Shown here: in pieces, positions 6,899 to 13,364 of the stretch
Layout of the letters: each line of letters opens with the position of its first letter
How positions within the stretch are numbered: position 1 is the first letter of the stretch
Assembly: GCA_013330215.1 (NCBI GenBank)
Contig: DUIS01000096.1
Coordinates: 1-18,576 of the forward strand
DNA: 18,576 nucleotides
Origin: Microcaldota archaeon
GTDB taxonomy: Archaea; Micrarchaeota; Micrarchaeia; Micrarchaeales; Micrarchaeaceae
Direction of reading: 5' to 3'
Translations under genes and position numbers: made by a program
Notes under the pieces: generated by a model
Told to the model about the DNA's origin: nothing
Seen by the model: only the letters and a program-made list of their open reading frames with translations
Database searches by the model: none

Positions 6899-6946
6899 GG
6901 ATGGGTTCATGCCGGCTAGCAGAAAGGGCTAGCCGGTTACCTTTCC
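6899..6946. terminator. Strong hairpin between convergent genes
   Basis: A perfect 9-bp stem (CCGGCTAGC, 6912-6920, with GCTAGCCGG, 6928-6936) closes a 7-nt loop and extends by a G-T pair. An outer helix (6899-6906 with 6939-6946) adds seven pairs with one mismatch. It lies 22 nt after the regulator stop and 10 nt before the stop of the facing PIG-L gene, so it can fold in both transcripts. There is no long U-run, so intrinsic termination is not proven. mRNA 3'-end protection or a small RNA are alternatives. Confidence 0.4.
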
Positions 6947-6956
6947 ATAAAAGAGC

Positions 6957-7652
6957 TCATATCGCGAAGTTTATCCTGAAGAATGTCTCCGCGTAATTGT
7001 ACTTCCATTTCTTGCCCATCTCTTTCGCCATCTCCTTGACAAAGCCAGGATTCTTCCCTATGCCCTGGCTCTGGTGCTGCGATAGCACCTCCACCTTCAA
7101 ATCCACGAACTTGCTTATGTCGACAGCATAGTTCGGGTTCGTGCGGTTAACTAGGTATATCTCCTTCACCCTGTGCACGCCTAGGCCCTCTTTTGAGAGT
7201 TCCGGGAATGTCATCGGGTTCCTTGCCGCCGGAAAGACCGCATCTATTGTGGACATGCCTGCTGCCCTGTGATCCGTATGATTTACGAACCTGTCTGAGA
7301 AGATATAAGTAGGATCTTGCGCCACAACGATGTCCGGCTTCAGCTTGCGTATGTACCTCACAATCTCTTTCTTCAGCTTCATGTCTGCAACTAGCTCGCC
7401 GTCCTTGTGCTTGAGGAAGAAGACATTCTTCACGCCAAGAAGCTTTGCTGATGTTCTCTGCTCCTTCTCCCTTATCGCAGCGAGCCTTTTCGGCGTCATC
7501 TTCGGGTCGCGGCTTCCCTTCGAGCCGTCCGTGCACACCAGATAGTAGCAGTCTGCACCCTCCTTCGCAAACTTCGCGAATGTTCCGGCTGCGCCGAAAT
7601 CAAGGTCGTCCGAATGTGCTCCAACTCCGAGCACTACGAGTTTCTCTTTCAT
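6957..7652 (-). CDS. PIG-L / LmbE family zinc deacetylase
   Basis: Predicted Zn-dependent de-N-acetylase acting on an N-acetylated amino sugar; in archaea relatives include diacetylchitobiose deacetylases, but the substrate here is unknown. The 231 aa contain the family motifs: GAHSDDLD (His13, Asp16 as metal ligands; Asp15 the usual catalytic base) and NHTDHRAAG (His125, Asp127, His128, the last a metal ligand). TDGSKGSRDP and RxKEQ..SAKLLG between them are also typical. No signal peptide. The start is ATG at 7652 because GGTGAT (7657-7662) ends 4 nt before it; the in-frame GTG at 7661 lies inside that site. The site overlaps the stop of the upstream alkyltransferase gene, so the gene is the last of a coupled three-gene operon. 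Confidence 0.87.
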   Translation of the reverse strand: MKEKLVVLGVGAHSDDLDFGAAGTFAKFAKEGADCYYLVCTDGSKGSRDPKMTPKRLAAIREKEQRTSAKLLGVKNVFFLKHKDGELVADMKLKKEIVRYIRKLKPDIVVAQDPTYIFSDRFVNHTDHRAAGMSTIDAVFPAARNPMTFPELSKEGLGVHRVKEIYLVNRTNPNYAVDISKFVDLKVEVLSQHQSQGIGKNPGFVKEMAKEMGKKWKYNYAETFFRINFAI

Positions 7653-7661
7653 ACGTATCAC

Positions 7662-7967
7662 CTAAGCATCAATGGCACCCTCCCTTGCAAGGAGTGCCCT
7701 CTTTCTCCCCGTGTCCGCATTTGCGTACCTTCCAAGTGTGCCGTCGCTCTTAATCACCCTGTGGCACGGTATCGTTATCGGAAGCGGGTTCTTCCTCAAC
7801 GCCGTGCCTACCGCCCTGTACGCATTCCTGTGCCCTATCTGCTCAGCTATCTGCTTGTACGTCCTTGTCTGGCCCTTCCCTATGGAGAGCGTTGCGAGCA
7901 GTACTCTTTTCTGGAAATCGGTAAGGCCGTACCTGTCAAGTGTCTCGATGATCATTGCATTCTTCAT
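7662..7967 (-). CDS. ogt: O6-alkylguanine-DNA alkyltransferase (catalytic domain only)
   Basis: Repairs O6-methylguanine by moving the alkyl group to its own cysteine. The 101 aa comprise only the C-terminal DNA-binding/active-site domain: F-QKRVLLATLSIGKGQTRTY at the start, the RAVGTALRKNP helix-turn-helix and arginine finger, and the PCHRV active site with Cys68, followed by GTLGRYANADTGRKRALL. The active cysteine is present, so it is not an alkyltransferase-like (ATL) protein. The N-terminal domain of full-length MGMT is absent, as in many short archaeal forms. ATG at 7967 overlaps the TGA of the CYTH gene (ATGA), and its TAG overlaps the ribosome-binding site of the PIG-L gene, so all three are translated from one message. 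Confidence 0.87.
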   Translation of the reverse strand: MKNAMIIETLDRYGLTDFQKRVLLATLSIGKGQTRTYKQIAEQIGHRNAYRAVGTALRKNPLPITIPCHRVIKSDGTLGRYANADTGRKRALLAREGAIDA

Positions 7968-8515
7968 GCGGCCCTCTCTCCTCTTAGCAGTTTAGGGTTG
8001 TTTAATGCCATTACCTCTTTCCTTATCGGCTCAAGGCTGCGCTTGGCGCCGTCAAGGCCGTATCTCGCAAGGCAGCTGCCTGTGTATCTCTCGTCGTCCG
8101 TAACATCCCTTCCGAACCAGCTTGGCGGGGTGAACACTCTTGCCTGCCTTTTACTTCTGAATTCCACCTCGGCCAACACTAGAGGCTCGAGCTTATTGCG
8201 CAATATATTTATCTCTATGACGTAGCCCTTCCACGGCTTGAAGTATCTCATTTTCTGCAGCCTTGCACCTCTCGTCCTGTCCCAATTGCGCCAGAATGCC
8301 GCTTCTGGCATCCTGTTTTCGTTCTCTATCCTTACCCATCCCGAACCCTTCTTTATGCACGTTTCGAACTTCTCAACGCCTTCCACATCTATGGACCTCC
8401 GGAGCCTTATGCCGTCAGTATAGCCCTGCTCGATGTCCAGATGCCTAAGCCTGTCAAGACCGGCTGGAAGACTGTGAATGCTGACGAGGAATCTCCTCTC
8501 TATCTCTACCCCCAT
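7964..8515 (-). CDS. CYTH-domain (triphosphate tunnel metalloenzyme) protein
   Basis: Probable metal-dependent enzyme acting on a triphosphate-containing substrate (the fold includes CyaB-type adenylate cyclases, thiamine triphosphatases and tripolyphosphatases). The 183 aa begin with the signature VEIERRFLV; the usual ExExK ends in Arg here (E4, E6, R8). Alternating charged strands follow, as expected for the eight-stranded tunnel: GIRLRRS, KFETCIKKG, YVIEINIL, VLAEVEF, with FGRDVTDDERYTGSCLARYG near the end. The substrate cannot be read from sequence. ATG at 8515 lies about 27 nt from the palindromic TATA box at 8539-8546, so the message is probably leaderless. It is first in the operon with the alkyltransferase (4-bp overlap) and PIG-L genes. 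Confidence 0.83.
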   Translation of the reverse strand: MGVEIERRFLVSIHSLPAGLDRLRHLDIEQGYTDGIRLRRSIDVEGVEKFETCIKKGSGWVRIENENRMPEAAFWRNWDRTRGARLQKMRYFKPWKGYVIEINILRNKLEPLVLAEVEFRSKRQARVFTPPSWFGRDVTDDERYTGSCLARYGLDGAKRSLEPIRKEVMALNNPKLLRGERAA

Positions 8516-8538
8516 GCTAACTTATTTTGTGCAAAACT

Positions 8539-8546
8539 ATTTAAAT
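8539..8546. promoter_or_regulatory. Shared palindromic TATA box of a divergent promoter
   Basis: ATTTAAAT sits in the 60-bp gap between the CYTH start (8515) and the ilvE start (8576). Its centre is about 27.5 nt from the first and 33.5 nt from the second, so one symmetric TATA box could serve both directions, leaderless leftward and with a few leader bases rightward. A second candidate for ilvE, TTTTATATA (8557-8565), seems too close to the ATG. Confidence 0.5.
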
Positions 8547-8575
8547 GGTCCATGAATTTTATATACCGTGTTTGC

Positions 8576-9496
8576 ATGAAGAAGGATGGCTCTGGTTTAT
8601 ATTTCTGGCTCAACGGCAAGATGGTGAAGGCGAAGGATGCCAACGTCCCGATACTCACCCATTCGATGCAGTACGGCAGCGGGATATTCGAGGGCATAAG
8701 GGCGTACAACACCTCAAGGGGCGCGGCAATATTCAGGCTCGACGACCACATAAAGCGCTTCTTCAGGAGCGCCAAGATATACGCGATGGATTTGGGATAC
8801 ACGCAGAAGGGGATCCACGACGCGGTGGTAAAGACAGTTGTATACAACAAGCTAGATTCCTGCTACATAAGGCCCTTTGCCTTCTATGACGACGACAGCA
8901 TAGGCATAAGCACAACCGGCAAGAGGATAAGCGTGTTCGTAGCAGCGAGGCCATTCGGCGCCTACTACGGTAAGGGCAAGGAGAGCGGCATATCCTGCAA
9001 GATATCCTCATGGCAGCGGATAAACTCGCTGATACTTCCGCCTGAGGCGAAGGCGAGCGGCAACTACATAAACTCGATAATAGCAAACCTTGACGCGAGG
9101 ATGGCGGGTGCGGACGAGGCTATACTCACCTCGCTGGACGGCTATGTGGCAGAGGGCCCTGGAGAGAACATATTCATAGTAGAGGATGGCGAGCTGGTCA
9201 CGCCCTCGAGGGAGGCGGACATACTCCTTGGCATAACCCGCGATTCTATCATAAAGATCGCGGAGAGCATGGGAGTGCGACTTTCCGAGAGGAACATACA
9301 CAAGGAGGAGCTATACACCTGCGACGAGGCCTTCTTCGCGGGTACTGCGGCAGAGATAACGCCGATAACAAGGATAGATTCGAGAAAGGTCGGCAAGGGC
9401 GTGCCTGGGCCTCTTACAAAGATGCTGGGCAATGAGTATTCCAGGATAGCTAACGGCCAGAGGAGGGATTTCGACTACTGGCTGACCTATGTCTGA
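8576..9496 (+). CDS. ilvE: Branched-chain amino acid aminotransferase (class IV)
   Basis: PLP-dependent transfer of amino groups between glutamate and the 2-oxo acids of Leu, Ile and Val; cytoplasmic. From ATG at 8576 the protein has 306 aa, the usual class-IV length. Visible motifs: MQYGSGIFEGIRAY at the N-terminus, the Schiff-base lysine at position 159 in EAKASGNYINS (the same number as in E. coli IlvE), EAILTSLDGYVAEGPGENIF, LLGITRDSI, and FFAGTAAEITPI near the C-terminus. D-amino-acid aminotransferase and aminodeoxychorismate lyase share the fold, but the EGIRAY and GNYxNS pattern favours BCAT. The frame is open upstream to 8441, but that part overlaps the divergent CYTH gene and lacks family similarity. 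The stop codon abuts the stop of the convergent gene at 9497. Confidence 0.94.
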   Translation: MKKDGSGLYFWLNGKMVKAKDANVPILTHSMQYGSGIFEGIRAYNTSRGAAIFRLDDHIKRFFRSAKIYAMDLGYTQKGIHDAVVKTVVYNKLDSCYIRPFAFYDDDSIGISTTGKRISVFVAARPFGAYYGKGKESGISCKISSWQRINSLILPPEAKASGNYINSIIANLDARMAGADEAILTSLDGYVAEGPGENIFIVEDGELVTPSREADILLGITRDSIIKIAESMGVRLSERNIHKEELYTCDEAFFAGTAAEITPITRIDSRKVGKGVPGPLTKMLGNEYSRIANGQRRDFDYWLTYV

Positions 9497-9724
9497 TCAA
9501 TCCCGTTTTTCCAGCATGGTTGCTGCCAGATAGACAGCGCCGCCTGCGGTTGATACGACTCCCCTCACATTTACCTTCTGTGTAGAGTATATCAGTTCTC
9601 TTGCAACCCTGAATGTTCTGATGCTGACATTGTCAGAGTCTACAGAGACAATTAGCGGATTCCTGCTTGCTGAGCCCGAACCGTCAATCAGTTCAAAGAT
9701 GACCTTGCCCCCATTCTCGGTCAC
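9497..9724 (-). CDS. Downstream part of a probably frameshifted small gene (75 aa as read)
   Basis: As read, a GTG start gives 75 aa: a beta-rich start (GGKVIFELIDGSG, PLIVSVDSD) and a beta-alpha end (NVSIRTFRVARELIY, KVNVRGVV, GGAVYLAATMLEK). No ribosome-binding site precedes the GTG at 9724, and the same frame stays open upstream to a stop at 9764-9766, covering NRLSLVGFPRN. That points to a longer protein whose N-terminus is in another frame, the ORF at 9739-9861. The C-terminal half resembles the beta-alpha-beta-alpha pattern of Alba-type nucleic-acid binding proteins, but the match is weak and I would not name it. The stop codon abuts the ilvE stop (TGATCA, 9494-9499). Confidence 0.55.
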   Translation of the reverse strand: MTENGGKVIFELIDGSGSASRNPLIVSVDSDNVSIRTFRVARELIYSTQKVNVRGVVSTAGGAVYLAATMLEKRD

Positions 9725-9738
9725 GTTTCTCGGAAAGC

Positions 9739-9861
9739 CTACCAGTGAGAGACGGTTTTTCCATTAAACTTCCTGGGGGTTCTTTCGACAGTACTTATCC
9801 GCTCTGTCTCCTTCTCTGGAGCGTTCGTTCCAGCGCCTGATTTTTTGGTCATTGTGGTCAT
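9739..9861 (-). CDS. Upstream part of a probably frameshifted small gene (40 aa as read)
   Basis: ATG at 9861 is preceded by AAGTGATGAC, the GTGAT-plus-3 signal used across this window, 12 nt after the stop of the DUF373 gene, so it looks like the next gene of that operon. As read, the 40-aa product is polar and charged (TKKSGAG, EKETERIS, RTPRKFNGK) and ends at TAG (9739-9741). Slipping back one base on the A5 run (GGAAAAAC on the minus strand, near 9758-9762) would continue into the open frame that leads to 9497, giving one protein of about 121 aa. Either a sequencing or assembly indel, a real disabling mutation, or a programmed -1 shift on the Lys codon would explain it. Confidence 0.5.
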   Translation of the reverse strand: MTTMTKKSGAGTNAPEKETERISTVERTPRKFNGKTVSHW

Positions 9862-9873
9862 GTCATCACTTTA

Positions 9874-11094
9874 TTAGCGTATTATTACCCTGTCCGACAC
9901 GCCGGTAATGCGGTCGACATCGTATTTTATGATGTTGCCGTAGTCGGTCTTCACGAATATGAGCCCGCGCTTGGTGTCGACGTCGGTTATCTTGCCTATG
10001 TAGGCGCCTATGTCGTTTATGACGCTCTTGTCCTTCATCCTCGCGTGCTTGAAAGCCCTCCTTCTAAGGAAGAGGCTGAACACAGATATGCCGTAGCCGG
10101 CGAGCATCGCGAGTATGCTGAAGAGCAGGAACTCCCAGAAGTATATCTGGCCTATTATCCATGAGGATGTGAGATAGAGCAGCATTATCGCTATCACTAT
10201 GTAGCCGGCATATGTGCCCTGGGTTATTGCCCTGTAGCGCATGCGCTTGTTCTCAAGGTCTATTATGCGGCCTGCAAGGTAGAGTATCAGGCTCACAGGG
10301 AAGAGCGTAAGGAAGCCCTCGACGGCCTGAGAGGCTATGACAAGGTTGTTCGCGTTGCTGCTGACAGCTACGGTGTATGCCGCGTACGCTATTATCAAGC
10401 TGATCATGAAGAATATTATAGCGCCTATGTAGAACACGAAGCTGAACCTGTCGATGCTGAATCCTAATCCTTTGAATGAGCTCACCACCATGTCCTCCAG
10501 ACCGAAGCCCTTGAATACCAGGTATATGCCTATAAGCGCGACGGGAAGCTGCCATCCGAAGTTGAAGTAATAGCTGATTGCGAAGAGTATGAGCAGCACC
10601 GCAGGTATGCCGAAGACTATCCTGGAATAGTGCGGCTCCTTGAGCTTCTCGAGCACCGTGAAGTAGGTGTTCTCCAGCTTCTCGGCCTGCTTCATGCGCA
10701 CTATGTCTACGCTGTTGACCTTTATCCTGTTCTTTAGTAGAGGTATGATTCTTGAATCGCTGCTGCCGTCTGTGACCAGCACGCACGCATCGCTCTTGAG
10801 GCGCTCGAGCACCAGCTCTATCTGGCGCACCACCTCTATGTCAGCAACATAGCCTTCCTTTTCGGCGCCAGTCACGGTAGCCACATTGACTGAGTAGCCA
10901 TGCGCCTTCAGCTCGTCGTATTTGCGCACCGCCTCGAACATAGTGTTGGCGTCGGTGTCCTGGGGGTCCGCGAGAGCGAGCTTTGCCGCTGCCTTAAGGT
11001 TCTCTATCCTGCCGATTACCGGGCCGCTGACCTTCGTCTTACGGTAAAGATCGTTGTCGACGTCAACAGCAAGTATGAGTATGCGCTCAGCCAT
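9874..11094 (-). CDS. DUF373 family archaeal membrane protein
   Basis: Function unknown; the family is largely confined to archaea. The 406 aa split into three parts. Residues 1-155 are a soluble alpha/beta domain opening with ILILAVDVDNDLYRKTKVSGPVIGR and containing ADPQDTDANTMFEAVR and LVTDGSSDSRIIPLL. Residues about 160-350 hold six or seven membrane spans, beginning after the characteristic LENTYFTVLEKLKEPHYSR (for example VFGIPAVLLILFAIS, FVFYIGAIIFFMISLIIAY, VIAIMLLYLTSSWIIG). The last 50 residues (IGKITDVDTKRGLIFVKT) form a small beta-rich domain. ATG at 11094 follows GGTGG with 4-nt spacing and a TATA-like box at 11131-11140. The frameshifted small gene follows 12 nt after its stop. 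Confidence 0.93.
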   Translation of the reverse strand: MAERILILAVDVDNDLYRKTKVSGPVIGRIENLKAAAKLALADPQDTDANTMFEAVRKYDELKAHGYSVNVATVTGAEKEGYVADIEVVRQIELVLERLKSDACVLVTDGSSDSRIIPLLKNRIKVNSVDIVRMKQAEKLENTYFTVLEKLKEPHYSRIVFGIPAVLLILFAISYYFNFGWQLPVALIGIYLVFKGFGLEDMVVSSFKGLGFSIDRFSFVFYIGAIIFFMISLIIAYAAYTVAVSSNANNLVIASQAVEGFLTLFPVSLILYLAGRIIDLENKRMRYRAITQGTYAGYIVIAIMLLYLTSSWIIGQIYFWEFLLFSILAMLAGYGISVFSLFLRRRAFKHARMKDKSVINDIGAYIGKITDVDTKRGLIFVKTDYGNIIKYDVDRITGVSDRVIIR

Positions 11095-11130
11095 CAGTCC
11101 ACCGTTCTAGTATACTAGATAAATCTGAAA

Positions 11131-11140
11131 GATTAAAAGC
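11131..11140 (-). promoter_or_regulatory. TATA-like promoter of the DUF373 gene
   Basis: On the minus strand this reads GCTTTTAATC, about 41 nt before the ATG, giving a leader of about 15 nt that contains the GGTGG ribosome-binding site. Confidence 0.38.
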
Positions 11141-11188
11141 TTATCATCAGGCGGGTTTAGCGGACGTGAGGGGCGTTTCCAGCAGTTG

Positions 11189-11638
11189 CTAGCCTGTTAT
11201 CTTCTCCATCAGTTTTCTGAGCTCCTCGTCCTTTGCCCTTGGGCCTGTAAGCGTGGTTACATAGCCTGGATATCTGCTGAAATGCCTTTTCTCCTTTGCC
11301 CATATTATCGTGTTCTTGCCGTTCAGGCCGATTGCTGGATAGAGCTTCACATGGAGATGGTTTACACCCGTCCCCTCTATGGCGACATGGACCCTTTTCA
11401 CCTTCAGCTTCCTTTCCAGGAGCTTTATGACCCTCTTTGTTGCGGTAATCAGTTCCTTTAGTTCATTCTCGCTGAGGTCGAAGGCGTATCCGCCCTTGTG
11501 CCTTTTTGATATGAGGACCGTCTGCCCCCTTATGTTCGGGTATATGTCAAGTATCGCGATGAAGTTCCTGTCCTCGTATATCTTGAAGGAAGGTGCCTCG
11601 CCTTTTACTATTTTGCAGAATATGTCAGAGTCCTTCAT
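11189..11638 (-). CDS. HIT-family nucleotide-binding protein with altered triad
   Basis: Member of the histidine-triad superfamily of nucleotidyl hydrolases and transferases. The 149 aa start with the typical DIFCKIVKGEAPSFKIYED and FIAILDIYPNIRGQTVLISKRH. The active-site region is GVNHLHVKLYP: His94 and His96 are kept, but the third triad position is Lys98 instead of His. His96 is the position of the nucleophile in Hint-type enzymes, so activity may remain, possibly as a transferase (GalT has Gln at the third place). ATG at 11638 is chosen because GGTGAT (11643-11648) lies 4 nt upstream; the in-frame GTG at 11647 is inside that site. A minus-strand TATA-like box (CTAATAAAG, about 11673-11681) lies upstream. 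Natural substrate unknown. Confidence 0.9.
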   Translation of the reverse strand: MKDSDIFCKIVKGEAPSFKIYEDRNFIAILDIYPNIRGQTVLISKRHKGGYAFDLSENELKELITATKRVIKLLERKLKVKRVHVAIEGTGVNHLHVKLYPAIGLNGKNTIIWAKEKRHFSRYPGYVTTLTGPRAKDEELRKLMEKITG

Positions 11639-11720
11639 TTGTATCACCAGATATTATATTGCAGCTAATCTTTATTAGTTGCTGCCATGGCCATTGCCCT
11701 GTAAATCCCTTAATGCAAGA

Positions 11721-11730
11721 TTTTTAATAG
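11721..11730 (+). promoter_or_regulatory. TATA-like promoter of the 94-aa membrane protein
   Basis: TTTTTAATAG is centred about 24 nt before the ATG at 11750, which predicts an essentially leaderless transcript; no ribosome-binding site is visible. Confidence 0.45.
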
Positions 11731-11749
11731 TGAGCTGGCATATTAAAAC

Positions 11750-12034
11750 ATGAAGAACCTGCACATTATGGTTGTGGCTGCGGTCTGCGGCATTGTCATA
11801 ACGATGCTGACCGGCCTGATGCCTTCAACACCTTTCGGCCTTGTAGGCGCAACCTGGTACGGCTATCCGCTGACCTGGCTCACAAGAAGGGTGCTTGCCC
11901 CCCAATACAATCCGTGGTACCCGAAGGATGTCAGCCTTATATTTGACATAGTGTTCTGGTCTGTCGTAACCGCCATAATCATGTTCTTTTCAAAGCACTC
12001 GAAATCGGGTAATACGGCAACGCAGCGCAGGTAG
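11750..12034 (+). CDS. Small two-span membrane protein, 94 aa
   Basis: Function not recognised. Two hydrophobic helices are clear: residues about 6-24 (IMVVAAVCGIVITMLTGLM) and about 63-80 (LIFDIVFWSVVTAIIMFF). Between them is an aromatic- and proline-rich loop (WYGYPLTWLTRR, PQYNPWYP), and the tail is short and basic. The W-YGYPLTW pattern in front of a second span recalls small membrane proteins seen in other archaea, but I cannot name a family. ATG at 11750 fits a leaderless message from the TATA-like box upstream. It is divergent from the HIT gene and its stop directly abuts the stop of the convergent priS gene. Confidence 0.72.
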   Translation: MKNLHIMVVAAVCGIVITMLTGLMPSTPFGLVGATWYGYPLTWLTRRVLAPQYNPWYPKDVSLIFDIVFWSVVTAIIMFFSKHSKSGNTATQRR

Positions 12035-13312
12035 TCATCCCTGTCCGAAGTGCTCCGCGTCAGCTACGAATTTCTCTAGCCGCGCCCTTTGTTCTTTCTC
12101 TTCCAGAGTCAATTCTTTCTTCTCGACTTTGCTTGCGGCGTGCGCCTTCTTAGGGTCGAGCGATGCGAAGCCTTTGAGGACAAGGTATGATGCTGCGTAG
12201 GCAGGCAGCTTTATTTCTGCGTTTTCGTACGGGCCGAATGCTGTCCCTGCCATGGTGAATGCGGGCACCTTTGTGGTCCTTATGGCGATCTGCTCGGCGC
12301 CGAAGGCTATCGCCTCGCTCATCGGGTCGAAATCAGCAAGCGCCTTGAACGACCTTACCTTCTTAGCCACAAGGCCTGTGTCGCCGTGTATAGTCCCTGG
12401 CAGCCTTATTAAGTGGTATATGTCCGTGCTCACGTTCCTGTCTATCGCGTCGCTCTGCTTTATCGCTATGTTCTTCAGCACGTTAGCCCAGAACTCACCC
12501 TTCTTCGGTATGTTTATCTTGTCCCAGTTGCCCGTGCTTATGCCGAGCACCACCTCCGCACTCTTCCTGGTGAGCATCTGCGCGTCCTTTTTCTCGATGC
12601 CGAGGTCCATCAGTGAGCTCGTGCCGCTGTTCACCGCCTTTATGACGCCGTTGGCGAGCTTGCCTCCCCAGCCGCTGTCAGAGGGCCTGGGCCCCTCGAG
12701 GCGGACGCCCCTTCTCCCTATGGTCGGGAAGAAGGATGTGAGCATTATGTTGTTCCCTGTTATGTAGTCGCTTATCTGCTTCCTCGCATCACCGCCGAGC
12801 TTGAATGCGCCCACATCCTCGACGTGTATGTGGTAGCCCCTGTTCCCGCTGAAGTTCACTGATATCCCCTTCTCCGCGAACCCGAAGTCAGGGATCAGAA
12901 ACTCCTCTATCAGCTTGGTTGTCTCTGCCTTAGCGCCCTCGAGGCATTTGGAGCAGACCCATGAGCTTGGGTGCTCGTTCCTGCATTTGAGCTTGAGGTC
13001 GCTGGCGTCTATATCGAAGACCAAGTCAGCGCCGAGCCAGCCCTTGCTCTCCATAGGCTTGCCGTCGGGCCTCTCGTACTCCGCCATAGAATAGGAGACG
13101 AATGGAGGCGCCTCCTTCGCGAGGTAGTTGCGCAGCTGCGCCTCATCGCGGAACGAGTAATGCCTGTAGCGTATTTTCCTCTCGAAATCCCCGAAACCGA
13201 ATTCCCTCTTGCTTATGCCGCGCGGCGCAACGTTGCCGATGCCCGAGTAGAAGCTGGCGAGAAGCCTCTTGAAAAACCGGGAATCGTTTTCACCAAGCAA
13301 AAGACGCACCAC
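12035..13312 (-). CDS. priS: DNA primase small (catalytic) subunit PriS
   Basis: Synthesises primers for replication together with PriL. The 425 aa show the archaeo-eukaryotic primase features: VDxD-type catalytic pair Asp100/Asp102 (DLVFDIDASD), a zinc site C110, H114, C120, C123 (CRNEHPSSWVCSKC), nucleotide-binding SGNRGYHIHV (Ser155-His163), and the third metal region with VSTDIYHLIRLPGTIHGDTG (His300, Arg303). The C-terminal 50 residues are Lys/Glu-rich and coil-like (KVEKKELTLEEKEQRARLE). The start is GTG at 13312 or the adjacent GTG at 13309. A TATA-like element about 27 nt upstream suggests a leaderless transcript, so the first GTG is plausible. The gene is divergent from a 52-aa basic protein; priL is not in the window. 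Confidence 0.95.
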   Translation of the reverse strand: MVRLLLGENDSRFFKRLLASFYSGIGNVAPRGISKREFGFGDFERKIRYRHYSFRDEAQLRNYLAKEAPPFVSYSMAEYERPDGKPMESKGWLGADLVFDIDASDLKLKCRNEHPSSWVCSKCLEGAKAETTKLIEEFLIPDFGFAEKGISVNFSGNRGYHIHVEDVGAFKLGGDARKQISDYITGNNIMLTSFFPTIGRRGVRLEGPRPSDSGWGGKLANGVIKAVNSGTSSLMDLGIEKKDAQMLTRKSAEVVLGISTGNWDKINIPKKGEFWANVLKNIAIKQSDAIDRNVSTDIYHLIRLPGTIHGDTGLVAKKVRSFKALADFDPMSEAIAFGAEQIAIRTTKVPAFTMAGTAFGPYENAEIKLPAYAASYLVLKGFASLDPKKAHAASKVEKKELTLEEKEQRARLEKFVADAEHFGQG

Positions 13313-13323
13313 TATAAATGTTT

Positions 13324-13339
13324 CTTATAATTATATAGT
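13324..13339. promoter_or_regulatory. Divergent promoter region between priS and the 52-aa gene
   Basis: The AT-rich CTTATAATTATATAGT contains overlapping TATA-like elements. The minus-strand reading (ACTATATAATT) is centred about 22-27 nt from the priS GTG. The plus-strand reading (CTTATAATTA) would start transcription about 8 nt before the GTG at 13365. The two genes thus share one compact promoter. Confidence 0.5.
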
Positions 13340-13364
13340 GGGGGTAAAATTATTAAGTGATAAT

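Noticed and set aside
6873..6925. tRNA-like start (TAGCTCAGCCTGGG, later GGGTTCATGCC), considered as a tRNA, split tRNA half or C/D RNA
   Set aside because: The D stem does not close properly, there is no anticodon arm or acceptor pairing, and the C-box-like TGATGA has no D box CTGA at a sensible distance.
8441..8575. Upstream extension of ilvE to an ATG at 8441
   Set aside because: It would overlap the divergent CYTH gene and the promoter; BCAT family length and the Lys159 numbering fit ATG 8576.
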